17,998 nt of DNA from CAMDBL01 sp964498125 (GTDB taxonomy: Bacteria > Pseudomonadota > Alphaproteobacteria > Rhizobiales > Hyphomicrobiaceae). The stretch is from assembly GCA_964498125.1 (NCBI GenBank), contig CAZCGE010000093.1:1-17998 (forward strand), given 5' to 3'. A model generated the notes under the pieces. It saw only the letters and a list, made by a program, of their open reading frames with translations, ran no database searches and was not told the DNA's origin. Positions 6,960 to 14,192 of this stretch are shown in pieces (positions within the stretch are counted from its first letter, which is position 1; each line of letters opens with the position of its first letter). Made by a program: the position numbers and the translations under genes.

Positions 6960-9539
6960 TTACACCACGATGCTCCGCCGCCGGTGCTGCACGGCGTAAA
7001 CGAAACCGAGCAGTACGAAAGCCGGAAGGGCGAACCAAAACGCATCGGGGCGCGGATTGGGCACCACGATGGTCTCGATCCTGTCGCCGGGCCGCAGTTT
7101 CAATCGCGCGGCTGCCGAGCCGGGGCGGACAGCGGTGATCGTCGGCGCGCGTGACAGCGAGGAGACCGTCAGCCCGGTCTCGTTCAGGCGCTTCCTGGCG
7201 TCGCCCGACTCGCCGAGCTCGAGGCGCACGGTTTTCACCACGTCATCGCCGGAAATATCGGTCGTCGCGACCCGCAGCCGCAATGTCCTGGCGCCCGACG
7301 CGGCGTCGATCACCTTGCCAATGTCGGCGGCCGGCCGCTCGATGTATGGCGGAGCGATGCGGTCCATCCAGAAGTTGGGCCGAAACAGCGTGAAGCAGAT
7401 CAGCAGCAGGGCCGCCGTCTCCCAGATGCGACTGCGCGTGATGAAGAAGCCCTGGAAGGCCGCGCAGAACGCCATCATGGCGATCACCGCGCAGCCGACC
7501 ACCAGCACAAAGTGCAACGGGCCGCCGATGTCGATCATCAGGATTTCAGGATTGAAGATGAAGATGAACGGCAGCAGCGCCGTGCGGAATTCGTACCAGG
7601 TGCCTTGCCAGCCGACCTTCATGGGATCGGCGCCGGCGATGGCGCCGGCGGCATAGGCGGCAAGGCCGACCGGGGGTGACACGTCCGCCATCAGACCGAA
7701 GTAGAACACGAACATGTGCACGGCGATCAGCGGCACGGCGAGATCGTTCTCGGCGGCGAGTGCGACCACGACCGGCGCCATCAGTGTCGCCACCACGACA
7801 TAGCTGGCCGTGGTCGGCAATCCAGTACCCAGGATGATGCAGATCACCGCCACCAGCGCCAGCATGATGACGATCGAGCCGCCGGACAGGAACTCGACGA
7901 TCTCGGTCATGACCAGGCCGATGCCGGTCAGCGTCACCATGCCGACGAGAATGCCGGCGGTCGCAGTCGCAATGCCGACGCCGGTCATGTTGCGCGCGCC
8001 GGTTTCCAGACCCGCCAGCGCCTCGCGCGCGCCCCGGCGCCACTGGGTGGAGAGTTGGCCGTCGCCGCGAAAGAACGCGGTTAATGGCCGCTGCGTCAGC
8101 ACCACGGCGGCCATGGCGATGACACCCCAGAAGGCGGCGAGGCCCGGTGACATCTCCTCGACCATCAGGCACCAGATCAGGACTGTGACCGGCACGAGAT
8201 AGTGCAGGCCCGTGCGGGCGGCTTCATAGAAATCCGGCACCGTGATCAAGGGCGACCGCGGATCATCGACCGGCAGGTCGGCACTACGCGCCTTGACCCG
8301 CACCAGCGCCACGTAGCCGAGGACAACGGCGGCGACGCTGATCCACATCGAGGCCGGGCCGAACGCCGCCTTGGTCCAGCCGAGGCCGAAATAGACGGCG
8401 TTGCAGAGGATGACGAGCGAGGCGATCGTCAGGGCGGCCATGATCAGCCCTTCCCGCCGCCCGCGCCGGCGCGTGACCGGCATGCCGGTCATGCCGGATT
8501 TAACCGCTTCCAGATCGACGACGTAGAACAGCGCGCCATAGGTCAGCAGGGCTGGGATCAGCGCGTGCTTGCACACCTCGGCATAGGAGATGCCGACGTA
8601 CTCGGCCATCAGGAACGCGGCGGCGCCCATCACCGGCGGCATCAGCTGGCCGTTGACGCCGGCGGCGCACTCGATGGCGCCGGCCTGCACCGGCGTGTAG
8701 CCGACCCGCTTCATCAACGGGATCGTGAAAGTTCCCGTGGTGACGACGTTTGCGACCGATGAGCCCGAGATCATGCCGGTCAGCCCCGAGGACACGACGG
8801 CGGCCTTGGCGGGCCCGCCGCGATATTTCCCGAGCAAGGAGAACGCGACCTGGATGAACCAGTTGCCGGCGCCGGCCTTTTCCAGCATGGCGCCGAACAG
8901 CACGAACAGGAAGATGAAGTTGGTGGAGACGCCGAGCGCGACGCCGAACACGCCCTCCGACGTGATCCAGAAATGCGAGGCGGCGCGCGACAGCGAGGCC
9001 CCCCTGTGCGCCATCATGCCGGGCAGCCACGGTCCGGCGAAGACGTAGAGCAGCGCCACGATGGCGATGATCGGCATCCACGGCCCTTCGGCCCGGCGGG
9101 AGGCTTCGAGCAGCGCTATGACGCCGATCACGGCGACGACCACATCCCACGTCGAGGGCAGGCCCATGCGCAGCGACAAGGCTTGGTAGAACACGACGAG
9201 ATAGAGCACCGCGGCAATGGCGACGGCGGCGATCAACCAGTCCGTGATCGGAATGCGGTGGCGCGGCGAACTCTTCAACGCCGGATAGGCGAGGAAGGCC
9301 AAGAAGAAGGCGAACGACAGGTGAAACGCGCGCGCCTCGGTATCGTTGAAAATGCCGAAGTTGAGGGTGAACGCCAGCGGCGAGGCATACCACAGCTGGA
9401 ACAGCGACCAGGAAATGGCGACGATCGTCAGCAGCTTGACGGCAAATCCGAGCGGCTTGCGGCCGCCCATGTCGGCTTCCGCAACCAGCTGCGTCAGATC
9501 GACGGGCGGTGTGCTGCCAGCCTTCACGTCGCTCGCCAC
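6960..9539 (-). CDS. Fused TRAP permease, 4TM/12TM type with C-terminal DUF3394 region (TAXI system)
   Basis: This is a single-chain membrane transporter of about 859 residues. It joins a DctQ-like four-helix part to a DctM-like twelve-helix part, the form that works with TAXI receptors. Seen motifs (numbered from the GTG at 9539): FVLFGAMLEKAGAGNWF near 213, GMISGSSVANVVTTGTFTIP from 255, GVNGQLMPPVMGAAAF from 294, and a later GTGLPTTASYVVVATLMAP. The last ~150 residues are a DUF3394-like tail containing a PDZ-like stretch, TAVRPGSAAARLKLRPGDRI, followed by a final helix. The matching receptor gene lies upstream at 9868-10830 on the same strand. The frame stays open to a GTG at 9593, but its first residues (ASRFRNDE) are encoded by a dispersed repeat. 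I prefer the GTG at 9539, with GGGG 7 bases upstream; the ATG at 9470 is another option. Confidence 0.9.
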   Translation of the reverse strand: MASDVKAGSTPPVDLTQLVAEADMGGRKPLGFAVKLLTIVAISWSLFQLWYASPLAFTLNFGIFNDTEARAFHLSFAFFLAFLAYPALKSSPRHRIPITDWLIAAVAIAAVLYLVVFYQALSLRMGLPSTWDVVVAVIGVIALLEASRRAEGPWMPIIAIVALLYVFAGPWLPGMMAHRGASLSRAASHFWITSEGVFGVALGVSTNFIFLFVLFGAMLEKAGAGNWFIQVAFSLLGKYRGGPAKAAVVSSGLTGMISGSSVANVVTTGTFTIPLMKRVGYTPVQAGAIECAAGVNGQLMPPVMGAAAFLMAEYVGISYAEVCKHALIPALLTYGALFYVVDLEAVKSGMTGMPVTRRRGRREGLIMAALTIASLVILCNAVYFGLGWTKAAFGPASMWISVAAVVLGYVALVRVKARSADLPVDDPRSPLITVPDFYEAARTGLHYLVPVTVLIWCLMVEEMSPGLAAFWGVIAMAAVVLTQRPLTAFFRGDGQLSTQWRRGAREALAGLETGARNMTGVGIATATAGILVGMVTLTGIGLVMTEIVEFLSGGSIVIMLALVAVICIILGTGLPTTASYVVVATLMAPVVVALAAENDLAVPLIAVHMFVFYFGLMADVSPPVGLAAYAAGAIAGADPMKVGWQGTWYEFRTALLPFIFIFNPEILMIDIGGPLHFVLVVGCAVIAMMAFCAAFQGFFITRSRIWETAALLLICFTLFRPNFWMDRIAPPYIERPAADIGKVIDAASGARTLRLRVATTDISGDDVVKTVRLELGESGDARKRLNETGLTVSSLSRAPTITAVRPGSAAARLKLRPGDRIETIVVPNPRPDAFWFALPAFVLLGFVYAVQHRRRSIVV

Positions 9540-9568
9540 AACAATCCCCGGCTTATCAAAAATGATCT

Positions 9569-9725
9569 CGTCATTCCGGAAACGCGAGGCCACTTTGGCC
9601 GAGCGTTATCCGGAACCCAGCGTAAAAAGCGTGCGAAGCACACAATATTGTGTCCTTCGGACAATTCTTGCGCTGGGTTCCGGCTCGCGTCGGCGCTGAA
9701 GCGCGCCTCCTTGGCCGGAATGACG
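9569..9725. repeat. 157-bp palindromic dispersed repeat, copy 1
   Basis: The element is bounded by CGTCATTCCGG (9569-9579) and CCGGAATGACG (9715-9725), perfect terminal inverted repeats. It holds an inner 13-bp pair CCGGAACCCAGCG (9610-9622) and CGCTGGGTTCCGG (9671-9683), plus small hairpins GTGCGAAGCAC, ACAATATTGT and TGTCCTTCGGACA in between. A side hairpin, AACGC 9581-9585 with GCGTT 9603-9607 and inner GGCC arms, lies in the left flank. A second copy in inverse orientation is at 17834-17998. It lies between the TAXI receptor gene and the fused permease gene and overlaps the possible upstream start of the permease. It encodes no transposase and looks like a REP/MITE-type non-autonomous repeat. 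Confidence 0.9.
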
Positions 9726-9867
9726 ACGCGAATTGATTTGGCGTGGCTAGTATGGGGTCAGCCGAACACCAGCTGTGCTGACACTCGATGACAAAAGTTG
9801 GTTGAGTCGGTGAGTTTTCACTACCTCGGGTAGCTACTTTCGTTTCAGACCCCGCCAGCCGCCGCTC
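9726..9867. other. Gap between repeat and TAXI receptor gene; possible small element remnant
   Basis: No gene is seen. GGGGTCAG (9754-9761) and CAGACCCC (9846-9853) are near-perfect inverted repeats bounding exactly 100 bases. They could be the ends of a decayed insertion or chance. No terminator with a T-run was found after the receptor stop at 9868. Confidence 0.35.
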
Positions 9868-10830
9868 TCAATTCCAGCCCTTCTCCTTGTAGTACTTCAT
9901 GGCGCCCGGATGCAGCGGCGCCGACAGGCCGTTCTTGATCATGGCCTTGGCATCGAGATTGGCGAAGGCCGGGTGCAGCTTCTTGAACTCGTCGAAGTTG
10001 TCGAACGTCGCCTTGACCAGGTTGTAGACCACGTCATCGGCGACCTTGGCCGAGGTCACCAGCGTCGCTGCCACGCCATAGGTGCTCGTCGGGTTCGGAT
10101 TGTTGGCGTACATGCCGCCGGGAATGGTCGCCTTGGCGTAGTAGGGTTTCTCGGCGATCAGCTTGTCGACCACCGGGCCGTCGAGGGCGATCAGCTTGGC
10201 GCCGCAGCCCGTGGTCGGGTCCTGGATGGCGGCGGAGGGATGGCCGACGCCGTAATAGAAGCCGTCGATCTTGTTATCGCACAGTGCCGTGCCCTGCTCG
10301 TCGGCCTTCAGCTCGGAGGCGAGCGAGAAGTCGGCCTTGCTCCAGCCCAGCGCCGTCATGAGCTCCAGCATCGAGGCCTGTGTGCCCGATCCCGGATTGC
10401 CAATGTTGAAGCGCTTGCCCTTGAAGTCGGCGAATTTGGTGACGCCGGCTTCCTTGCGCGCCAGCACCGTGAACGGCTCGGGGTGCACGGCGTACACCGC
10501 GCGCAGCTCGGCGACGGCGCCATCCTTGAACTGGGCCAGGCCCTTGGTGGCGTTGTAATGCACGTCGGACTGCGCCATGCCGAATTCCTGGTCACCCGAC
10601 TTGATGGCGTTGACGTTGAACACCGAGCCGCCGGTCGACTCCGTCGAGCAGCGGATGTTGGTCTTGGCGCGATCCTTGTTCATCAATCGGCAGATCGATC
10701 CGCCGACTGCATAGTAGACGCCGGTGACGCCGCCGGTGCCGATGGTGATGAACTTCTGCTGGGCGGCGGCGGGCGCGGCCCATGCACCAAGCCCGGCGGC
10801 GAGAACCGCAAGACCCTTGAAAATACCCAT
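9868..10830 (-). CDS. TAXI-family TRAP periplasmic receptor
   Basis: The product is a 320-residue secreted binding protein. Residues 1-23 are a Sec signal peptide (hydrophobic LAVLAAGLGAWAAPAAA, AAA cleavage site before QQKF). The mature part opens with ITIGTGGVTGVYYAVGGSICRLMN, the TAXI hallmark. It continues with STESTGGSVFNVNAIKSGDQEFGMAQSD, a VHPEPFTVLAR strand, FKGKRFNIGNPGSGTQAS and KIDGFYYGVGHPSAAI, all in the usual order. The start ATG at 10830 has AGGGAG about 9 bases upstream; the frame further upstream is not signal-like. It partners the fused permease encoded downstream on the same strand, 328 bases away because of the inserted repeat. TAXI receptors characterised elsewhere bind glutamate, 2-oxoglutarate or similar anions; the ligand here is unknown. 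The gene diverges from the TctC gene at 11018. Confidence 0.93.
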   Translation of the reverse strand: MGIFKGLAVLAAGLGAWAAPAAAQQKFITIGTGGVTGVYYAVGGSICRLMNKDRAKTNIRCSTESTGGSVFNVNAIKSGDQEFGMAQSDVHYNATKGLAQFKDGAVAELRAVYAVHPEPFTVLARKEAGVTKFADFKGKRFNIGNPGSGTQASMLELMTALGWSKADFSLASELKADEQGTALCDNKIDGFYYGVGHPSAAIQDPTTGCGAKLIALDGPVVDKLIAEKPYYAKATIPGGMYANNPNPTSTYGVAATLVTSAKVADDVVYNLVKATFDNFDEFKKLHPAFANLDAKAMIKNGLSAPLHPGAMKYYKEKGWN

Positions 10831-11017
10831 GTTCGTGATCTCCCTGATGGGTTGAGTGCCCCACCTAAGCAGGTTTGCTGGGTTTGGCCAACAGGGTGCG
10901 TTCTTTGCTTTCGTCCAACGTGCCGATGTGCGAATTTGGCTGCGATCACATGAGCCCACGTCCGTTAGACTGATCGTCGCGGCTGTGAGCCGAAAAAAAA
11001 GCAGGGAGCGATTGACG
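10831..11017. promoter_or_regulatory. Divergent intergenic region between TAXI receptor and TctC genes
   Basis: These 187 bases must drive transcription both ways. I could not assign a convincing -35/-10 pair or a regulator operator; TAGACT at about 10966-10971 is a weak -10-like word for the plus strand. Ribosome binding sites for both genes lie at its two edges. Confidence 0.4.
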
Positions 11018-12025
11018 ATGCCTCAATCCAGGCGAACACTTCTCAAGACTGGCGCAGCAACCGCGGCCGGGTTGTTCGCCGTGCCGCTGATCGGCCGTGT
11101 CGAACGGGCACATGCCGCCTGGCCGGATCGTCCGATCCGCATTGTCGTGCCGAATTCAGCCGGTGGTCCCTCCGACATTCTGGCGCGCATCCTCACGCCG
11201 GTGCTGCAGGAGGCCACTGGCGGCACGTACTTTGTCGAAAACAAGGGCGGTGGCAGTGGCAACATCGGTATCGGTGCGGTGGCTCGCGCGGAGCCCGACG
11301 GTCATACGCTGCTGTTGTGCACCAGCGTTATCGTCGTCAATCCGGCCCTCTATGGCGACAAGCTGCCCTACGATCCGATCGCGGATTTCGCGCCGATCGC
11401 CGAACTGTCCACGTCACCCAACATCATCGTCATCGATGCCAAGCTTGGCATCAACACGATGCAGGAGTTCGTGGCCGCGGCGAAAGCGGCTCCCGAAAAG
11501 TTCAACGTCGCGGTGCCGCCAGTCGGCACCACGCCGCAGATCGCCATCGAGCTGATGAAGCTGATCGACGGCATCAAGCTGGGCGTCGTCGTGCATACCG
11601 GTGGCGGCCAGGCGATCCAGTCTGTTCTGTCGGGCGCCGTGCAGGTCAGCTCCGGTGGGCTGCCACCGGCCAAGGCGCACATCGAGGCCGGCACGTTGAA
11701 GCCGCTGGCGGTGATGGGCGAGAAACGCTTGGCCGACTTGCCCAACGTACCGACCATGCTCGAAGTCGGCTACAAGGACTTCGTGCTGGAGACCTTCCTC
11801 GCCTTGTTCGCGCCCGCCAAGACGCCGGGCGACATCGTGCAGAAGCTCGCCAAGGCGTCGATCGACGGGCTTGCCCGGCCTGACACGCGCGCGCTGCTGG
11901 CAAAGAACGGCTTCGACGTGCAGGTCAAGGGGCCCGAGGGGCTCAAGGCGCGCCTGGCAAAGGAAATTCCAATGTTCAAGGACATCGTCAGTCGGTCGGG
12001 AATCAAGATCAGCGACAAGGGGTGA
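11018..12025 (+). CDS. TctC/Bug-family periplasmic receptor (tripartite tricarboxylate transporter type), first copy
   Basis: The product is a 335-residue binding protein with a Tat-like signal (SRRTLLKTG at 4-12, hydrophobic stretch, AHA cleavage at 31-33 before AWPDRPIRIVVP). The mature part has the Bug signature NSAGGPSDILARILTPVLQEATGG, the glycine-rich VENKGGGSGNIGIGAVARAEPDGHTLL loop, YDPIADFAPIAELSTSPN and HIEAGTLKPLAVMGEKR, and ends in the usual C-terminal helices. Such receptors feed TctAB permeases with carboxylates, or act as orphan sensors. No tctA or tctB gene is present in the window. The start ATG at 11018 has AGGGAG about 9 bases upstream; the longer frame from 10856 has no signal features. 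It is followed after 52 bases by a paralogue. Confidence 0.93.
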   Translation: MPQSRRTLLKTGAATAAGLFAVPLIGRVERAHAAWPDRPIRIVVPNSAGGPSDILARILTPVLQEATGGTYFVENKGGGSGNIGIGAVARAEPDGHTLLLCTSVIVVNPALYGDKLPYDPIADFAPIAELSTSPNIIVIDAKLGINTMQEFVAAAKAAPEKFNVAVPPVGTTPQIAIELMKLIDGIKLGVVVHTGGGQAIQSVLSGAVQVSSGGLPPAKAHIEAGTLKPLAVMGEKRLADLPNVPTMLEVGYKDFVLETFLALFAPAKTPGDIVQKLAKASIDGLARPDTRALLAKNGFDVQVKGPEGLKARLAKEIPMFKDIVSRSGIKISDKG

Positions 12026-12077
12026 AGCCTGTCTGCCCACTGATGGGCGCCAAGACGGATCAATTGGGAGAAAACGC

Positions 12078-13106
12078 ATGTCCATGAAGTGCACCGGCTA
12101 CCGTCTCGGGCGGCGCGATGTTCTCAGGGCCGCCGGCACGCTGGCGGTAGGCGCGATTGCATCGCCCTTTATCTCGCGCATGGACAAGGCGCTGGCCGCC
12201 TGGCCGAACGACAAGCCGACCAGGATCATCGTCGCCAACACGCCCGGCGGGCCGACCGACATCATGGCGCGCTTCATCGCGCCGATGCTGCAGGAGGCGC
12301 TCGGCGGCACCTTCATCGTCGAGAACCGGCCGGGCGGCGGCGGCAACGTCGGCCTGCTGGCGGCCATCCGCGCCGAGCCCGATGGCTACACGCTGCACGT
12401 GACCACCGGCATTTACGCGATGAACGTCAGCCTGTACGATCCGCCGCCCTACAACTGGCAGACCGACATGGCGCCGGTGGCGGTGCTGTCGAGCTCGCCG
12501 AGTGTGTTCGCCGTGCAGCCGAGCCTCGGCGTCAACACGCTGAAGGAGGCCGTGGCGCTGGCCAGGAAGGACCAGTCGAAGTTCAACATCGGCTCGCCGC
12601 CGATCGGCTCCTCGCTCTACCTCGGCGCCGAGGTGATCAAGCACCGCGAGGGGCTCAAGGACGTCGCTCTCCTGCTGCACCAGGGCGGCGGCCAGAACGT
12701 GCAGGCGCTGCTGTCGGGCACGGTGCAGATGATCTCCTCCTCGCTCGCGCCCGCCCATCCCCACATCAAGGCCGGTACACTGAAGGGTCTCGCCATCCTC
12801 GGCGACAAGCGCTGGCACGACCTGCCCGACATGCCGACCTCCAAGGAAGCCGGCTACGATGATTTCATCTTCGACACCCCCGTCGGCCTGATGGCCACCG
12901 CCAAGACGCCGCCCGAGATCATCGCCCGCCTGGAGAAGGCCGTGATCGAGGGCCTGACGAAACCGGACGTGAGTGCGAAGGTGGTCAACGCCGGCTTTTT
13001 CGTCGAGGCCAAGGGCGCCAAGGCGTATGGCGAGCGCATTGCCAGCGAGGTCAAGCAGTTCGGCGACATCATCAGGCAGGCGGGCATCAAGCCGAAAAAG
13101 CTGTAG
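12078..13106 (+). CDS. TctC/Bug-family periplasmic receptor, second copy
   Basis: This 342-residue paralogue of the preceding gene has a Tat-like signal (LGRRDVLRAAG at 10-20, cleavage after ALA 38-40, mature start AWPNDKPTRIIV). The family motifs NTPGGPTDIMARFIAPMLQEALGG, VENRPGGGGNVGLLAAIRAEPDGYTL, LLHQGGGQNVQALLSGTVQM and HIKAGTLKGLAILGDKR are all present. GGGAG lies 7 bases before the ATG at 12078. The two copies differ widely outside the motifs, so the duplication is old and the ligands may differ. For example, this copy has YDPPPYNWQTDMAPVAVL where the first has YDPIADFAPIAEL. It is probably cotranscribed with the first copy. No transporter membrane genes are nearby. Confidence 0.93.
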   Translation: MSMKCTGYRLGRRDVLRAAGTLAVGAIASPFISRMDKALAAWPNDKPTRIIVANTPGGPTDIMARFIAPMLQEALGGTFIVENRPGGGGNVGLLAAIRAEPDGYTLHVTTGIYAMNVSLYDPPPYNWQTDMAPVAVLSSSPSVFAVQPSLGVNTLKEAVALARKDQSKFNIGSPPIGSSLYLGAEVIKHREGLKDVALLLHQGGGQNVQALLSGTVQMISSSLAPAHPHIKAGTLKGLAILGDKRWHDLPDMPTSKEAGYDDFIFDTPVGLMATAKTPPEIIARLEKAVIEGLTKPDVSAKVVNAGFFVEAKGAKAYGERIASEVKQFGDIIRQAGIKPKKL

Positions 13107-13380
13107 CAGGACGGGGTCATGGGTCGCGGCCAGACTTTCAGGTCTGTCCCCTCGTTGAACACGCCGCCCGCCTCGTCCATCTCGCGTGGTGTGCCGGCGT
13201 CGGTGGAAAGGGTTCGATGTGTCAAGGTGCCAGCCACATGCCTCCACCCCGTCCGGAACGGCGCCCCAGTCCGGGGCGTCGGCAACGCGGTGGTGTTGGT
13301 CCGCTATTGCAGTGTCAGTGGTCCGGCTTGGTGTCGGCGGCTGAAGCTGGCATAGTGAGGGGGCATCCGGAGCAACCGCA
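13107..13380. other. Intergenic stretch, no gene recognised
   Basis: These 274 bases sit between the second TctC gene and the small-protein/HEPN pair. A weak hairpin CAGAC (13131-13135) with GTCTG (13142-13146) lies about 25 bases past the TctC stop. Minus-strand open frames cover it but have no recognisable domain. The region may hold the promoter of the pair. GGTCTGTCCCC (13141-13151) recurs in similar form after the HEPN gene (14168-14178). Confidence 0.4.
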
Positions 13381-13698
13381 ATGGCCGTGAAATCCGAGCA
13401 GATCGACAAGCGCGTCATCGACGCGATCGAAGGCGTGCTGCGCCGGCGCATGAGTCAGTATGGCTACAAGAGCACGACGATCCGTGCCGGGCTCGATCAC
13501 GCCAACGAGCCCGCGCTGTTCATCGTCGCCGAGTACGATCTCGTGCCGGAGCCGATCGATGCCGGAGCGACCGTAGGCCTGATCAGCGAGTTGTGCGATG
13601 CGCTCGACGAGGTCGGCGAGACGCGCTTCCCGTATATCAACAATAACTTCGACGATCGTCAGGCTTTCACAAGGACGAAGCGGAGAAGGCAGTCGTGA
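13381..13698 (+). CDS. Small protein of unknown function, coupled to a HEPN protein
   Basis: The 105-residue protein has no family that I can name. It reads as mixed alpha/beta: an N-terminal helix (DKRVIDAIEGVLRRRM, about 9-24), a strand, a second strand (EPALFIVAEYDLV, about 43-55), a helix (TVGLISELCDALDEVG, about 64-79), then RFPYINNNFDDRQAF and a basic tail. It lacks the GS-x-DxD signature of the MNT nucleotidyltransferases that usually accompany HEPN toxins. GGAG lies 8 bases before the ATG. Its stop overlaps the start of the next gene as GTGA, so the two are translationally coupled. By position it could be the antitoxin or partner of the HEPN protein; that is inference from gene arrangement only. 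Confidence 0.75.
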   Translation: MAVKSEQIDKRVIDAIEGVLRRRMSQYGYKSTTIRAGLDHANEPALFIVAEYDLVPEPIDAGATVGLISELCDALDEVGETRFPYINNNFDDRQAFTRTKRRRQS

Positions 13699-14162
13699 AA
13701 GCGGCGGAGCTGATCGGCCAAGCGCACCGTCTGGCACGGGCCACGCAGCGCAAGCCCCGGCAGGTCGACCTGAAACGAGCGGTGAGCGCCGCCTACTATG
13801 CGCTGTTCCATACGCTGGCCAAGCTTTGTGCCGATACCATCGCGGGTGTCGCTCCGCCACGCAGCACGAAGGCATGGCAACAAACCTATCGTGCACTTGC
13901 CCACGGCTTTGCGAGGAACGCCTCCGCTCAGGCCCAGAATAAGGGCTTTCCGCCGATGATTGTGCGCTTTGCCCAACAATTCGTGCTGATGCAACAGCAA
14001 CGGCATGCCGCGGATTATGACCCGATCTCGAGCTTCCATCGAGGGGATGTCGTCACGATGATCGAATCGGTCGAGGGGGTGATTGTCGAATTCAAGATGG
14101 CGCCGCGGTCCGATCTGCGCGCTTTCGTGGCGCTCGTTCTACTGGATAACCGGCCAAGATAA
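13695..14162 (+). CDS. HEPN-domain protein (UPF0332-like), possible toxin half of a two-gene system
   Basis: The 155-residue, mostly helical protein has a HEPN-like core. A helix carries DLKRAVSAAYYALFHTLAKL (25-44), matching the R/A-x-YYA-x-FH pattern of the family, and a late helix holds MQQQRHAADYDP (99-110), matching the R-x-x-ADY pattern of UPF0332-type HEPN proteins. The classical RNase motif R-x4-6-H is not obvious: the equivalent site reads R103-HAAD-Y108, and the only other candidate is R66-ALA-H70. The GTG start at 13695 overlaps the stop of the upstream gene (GTGA), so it is made together with that 105-residue protein. HEPN proteins of toxin-antitoxin and defence systems cleave or bind RNA, whereas UPF0332 members are poorly understood. 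The TarD-like gene starts only 30 bases downstream, so all three may share a transcript. Confidence 0.8.
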   Translation: MKAAELIGQAHRLARATQRKPRQVDLKRAVSAAYYALFHTLAKLCADTIAGVAPPRSTKAWQQTYRALAHGFARNASAQAQNKGFPPMIVRFAQQFVLMQQQRHAADYDPISSFHRGDVVTMIESVEGVIVEFKMAPRSDLRAFVALVLLDNRPR

Positions 14163-14164
14163 TG

Positions 14165-14179
14165 CGGGGCCTGTCCCCG
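14165..14179. other. Short hairpin after the HEPN gene
   Basis: CGGGG (14165-14169) and CCCCG (14175-14179) form a 5-bp stem with a 5-base loop, two bases past the HEPN stop and just ahead of the ribosome binding site (GGGAG, 14183-14187) of the next gene. It has no T-run, so full termination is unlikely. It could reduce readthrough or affect translation of the next gene. Confidence 0.3.
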
Positions 14180-14192
14180 ACTGGGAGACAAC

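Noticed and set aside
9569..9725. The palindromic repeat as part of a CRISPR array or an rRNA/tRNA gene
   Set aside because: There is a single unit per site without regular spacers, and no tRNA cloverleaf or rRNA sequence was found in it or elsewhere in the window.
8202..9791. Plus-strand open frames opposite the fused permease
   Set aside because: Composition is that of antisense shadows, and one runs straight into the dispersed repeat.
12854..13285. Minus-strand frame covering the gap after the second TctC gene, as a gene fragment
   Set aside because: Part of it is antisense to TctC, and the remainder shows no family motif I could recognise.
12060..13451. Minus-strand open frame of 463 codons
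   Set aside because: It is antisense to the second TctC gene, whose motifs, signal and ribosome binding site are clear.
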